DNA of 35,411 bases from Chitinophagaceae bacterium (GTDB taxonomy: Bacteria > Bacteroidota > Bacteroidia > Chitinophagales > Chitinophagaceae): positions 1 through 35,411 of the forward strand of contig JAGQWM010000025.1 in NCBI GenBank assembly GCA_020437365.1, given 5' to 3'. Of the stretch, positions 34,842 to 35,411 are shown one piece after another. The translations under genes and the position numbers were made by a program. The notes beneath the pieces were generated by a model. It made no database searches and had not been told where the DNA came from. It saw nothing but the letters and a program-made list of their open reading frames with translations. How positions within the stretch are numbered: position 1 is the first letter of the stretch; each line of letters opens with the position of its first letter.

Positions 34842-35411
34842 ATGCCCATTATTGCACCCTCATTATTAGCTGCGGACTTCTCCAACCTCGAGGCCGATTG
34901 TAAAATGCTCAACGAAAGTGAAGCCGATTGGTACCACCTCGACGTGATGGATGGCCGTTTTGTTCCCAACATCAGTTTTGGCCCGATGCTCATTGAGGTG
35001 TTCCGCCGCCTGACTTCCAAAACCTGCGATGTTCATTTGATGATAGAAGAACCGGAACGCTATGCCGAGCAATTTAAAAATGCCGGTGCCGATAATTTAT
35101 CGGTTCATATTGAAACTTGCCGACACTTGCATCGCAATATCCAACAAATAAAATCTTTGGGCATGAAAGCCGGTGTGGCGCTGAACCCGCATACACCTGT
35201 AGCGGCACTCAGCGAAATCATTGGTGATATAGATTTGGTTTGCATGATGAGCGTCAACCCGGGATTTGGCGGGCAAAAATTTATTCCGCATACCCTCGAA
35301 AAAATAAAACAACTGCGTAGCATGATTGATGAGAGAAAAGCATCCGTGTTGATAGAAATTGATGGAGGAGTAACGGTTGAAAATGCACCGGATATTATTG
35401 CCGCAGGTGCC
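34842..35411 (+). CDS. rpe: Ribulose-phosphate 3-epimerase, N-terminal part (runs off window)
   Basis: Interconverts ribulose 5-phosphate and xylulose 5-phosphate in the pentose phosphate pathway. 190 codons are visible from ATG 34842 with no stop before the window edge; the family is usually about 215-220 residues, so perhaps 30 are missing. The TIM-barrel landmarks are intact: MPIIAPSLLAADFSNLEADC with S7, WYHLDVMDGRFVPNISFGP with H32 and D34, DVHLMIEEPE with H65, ALNPHTPV, MMSVNPGFGGQKFIP and EIDGGV with catalytic D174. Confidence 0.97.
   Translation, partial: MPIIAPSLLAADFSNLEADCKMLNESEADWYHLDVMDGRFVPNISFGPMLIEVFRRLTSKTCDVHLMIEEPERYAEQFKNAGADNLSVHIETCRHLHRNIQQIKSLGMKAGVALNPHTPVAALSEIIGDIDLVCMMSVNPGFGGQKFIPHTLEKIKQLRSMIDERKASVLIEIDGGVTVENAPDIIAAGA

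Overview
The window is chromosomal DNA from a member of the phylum Bacteroidota, probably the Chitinophagaceae or a close relative. Four things point there. Upstream regions repeatedly carry the Bacteroidota -7 element TAnnTTTG, several with a TTG about 17-22 bases further upstream. Shine-Dalgarno sites are largely absent. Several families are characteristic of the phylum: type III glutamine synthetase, GLPGLI-like exported protein, PD40 and TPR lipoproteins, and a human-type NADP isocitrate dehydrogenase. Three genes appear to start with TTG. I saw no tRNA, rRNA, CRISPR array, transposase, integrase or phage gene.

Layout. 1-2.8 kb: 3' end of icd facing rpsL-rpsG, then ilvE. 2.9-6.7 kb (+ strand): an orphan protein resembling the psi subunit (HolD) of the DNA polymerase III clamp loader, then rdgB, an ECF sigma factor, an exported cysteine-containing protein, a probable membrane anti-sigma partner and a hotdog thioesterase. 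6.7-8.2 kb (- strand): comA overlapping aroE. 8.2-8.9 kb: a gene-free, repeat-rich stretch. 8.9-13.6 kb: a TPR protein, a small exported protein, a GLPGLI-like protein and yidC. 13.7-19.6 kb (- strand): pyrG, then purL-hldD-proC. 19.7-23.4 kb (+ strand): a polytopic membrane protein and glnN (type III). 23.4-30.1 kb (- strand): a seven-gene drug-efflux-type operon (tetR, tolC-like, hlyD-like, two ABC ATPases, two ABC-2 permeases). 30.2-35.4 kb: hmgA, a metallophosphoesterase, a small four-helix membrane protein, a PD40 lipoprotein, a TPR lipoprotein and the 5' part of rpe.

How the genes fit together. Most are housekeeping genes: translation, nucleotide synthesis (pyrG, purL), amino-acid metabolism (ilvE, aroE, proC, glnN), nucleotide-pool cleaning (rdgB), membrane protein insertion (yidC), LPS heptose (hldD) and the pentose phosphate pathway (rpe). 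Two units look regulated. One is the sigma / exported protein / anti-sigma group at 4.1-6.2 kb. The other is the efflux operon, where a palindrome next to the -7 element of the tetR promoter suggests autorepression.

Most worth a second look: the HolD-like protein at 2874-3407, the three-repeat cytoplasmic region of the putative anti-sigma protein with an exported protein encoded between it and its sigma factor, the structured intergenic element around 8382-8843, and the promoter/operator at 30118-30164. I found no clear defence system or mobile island.
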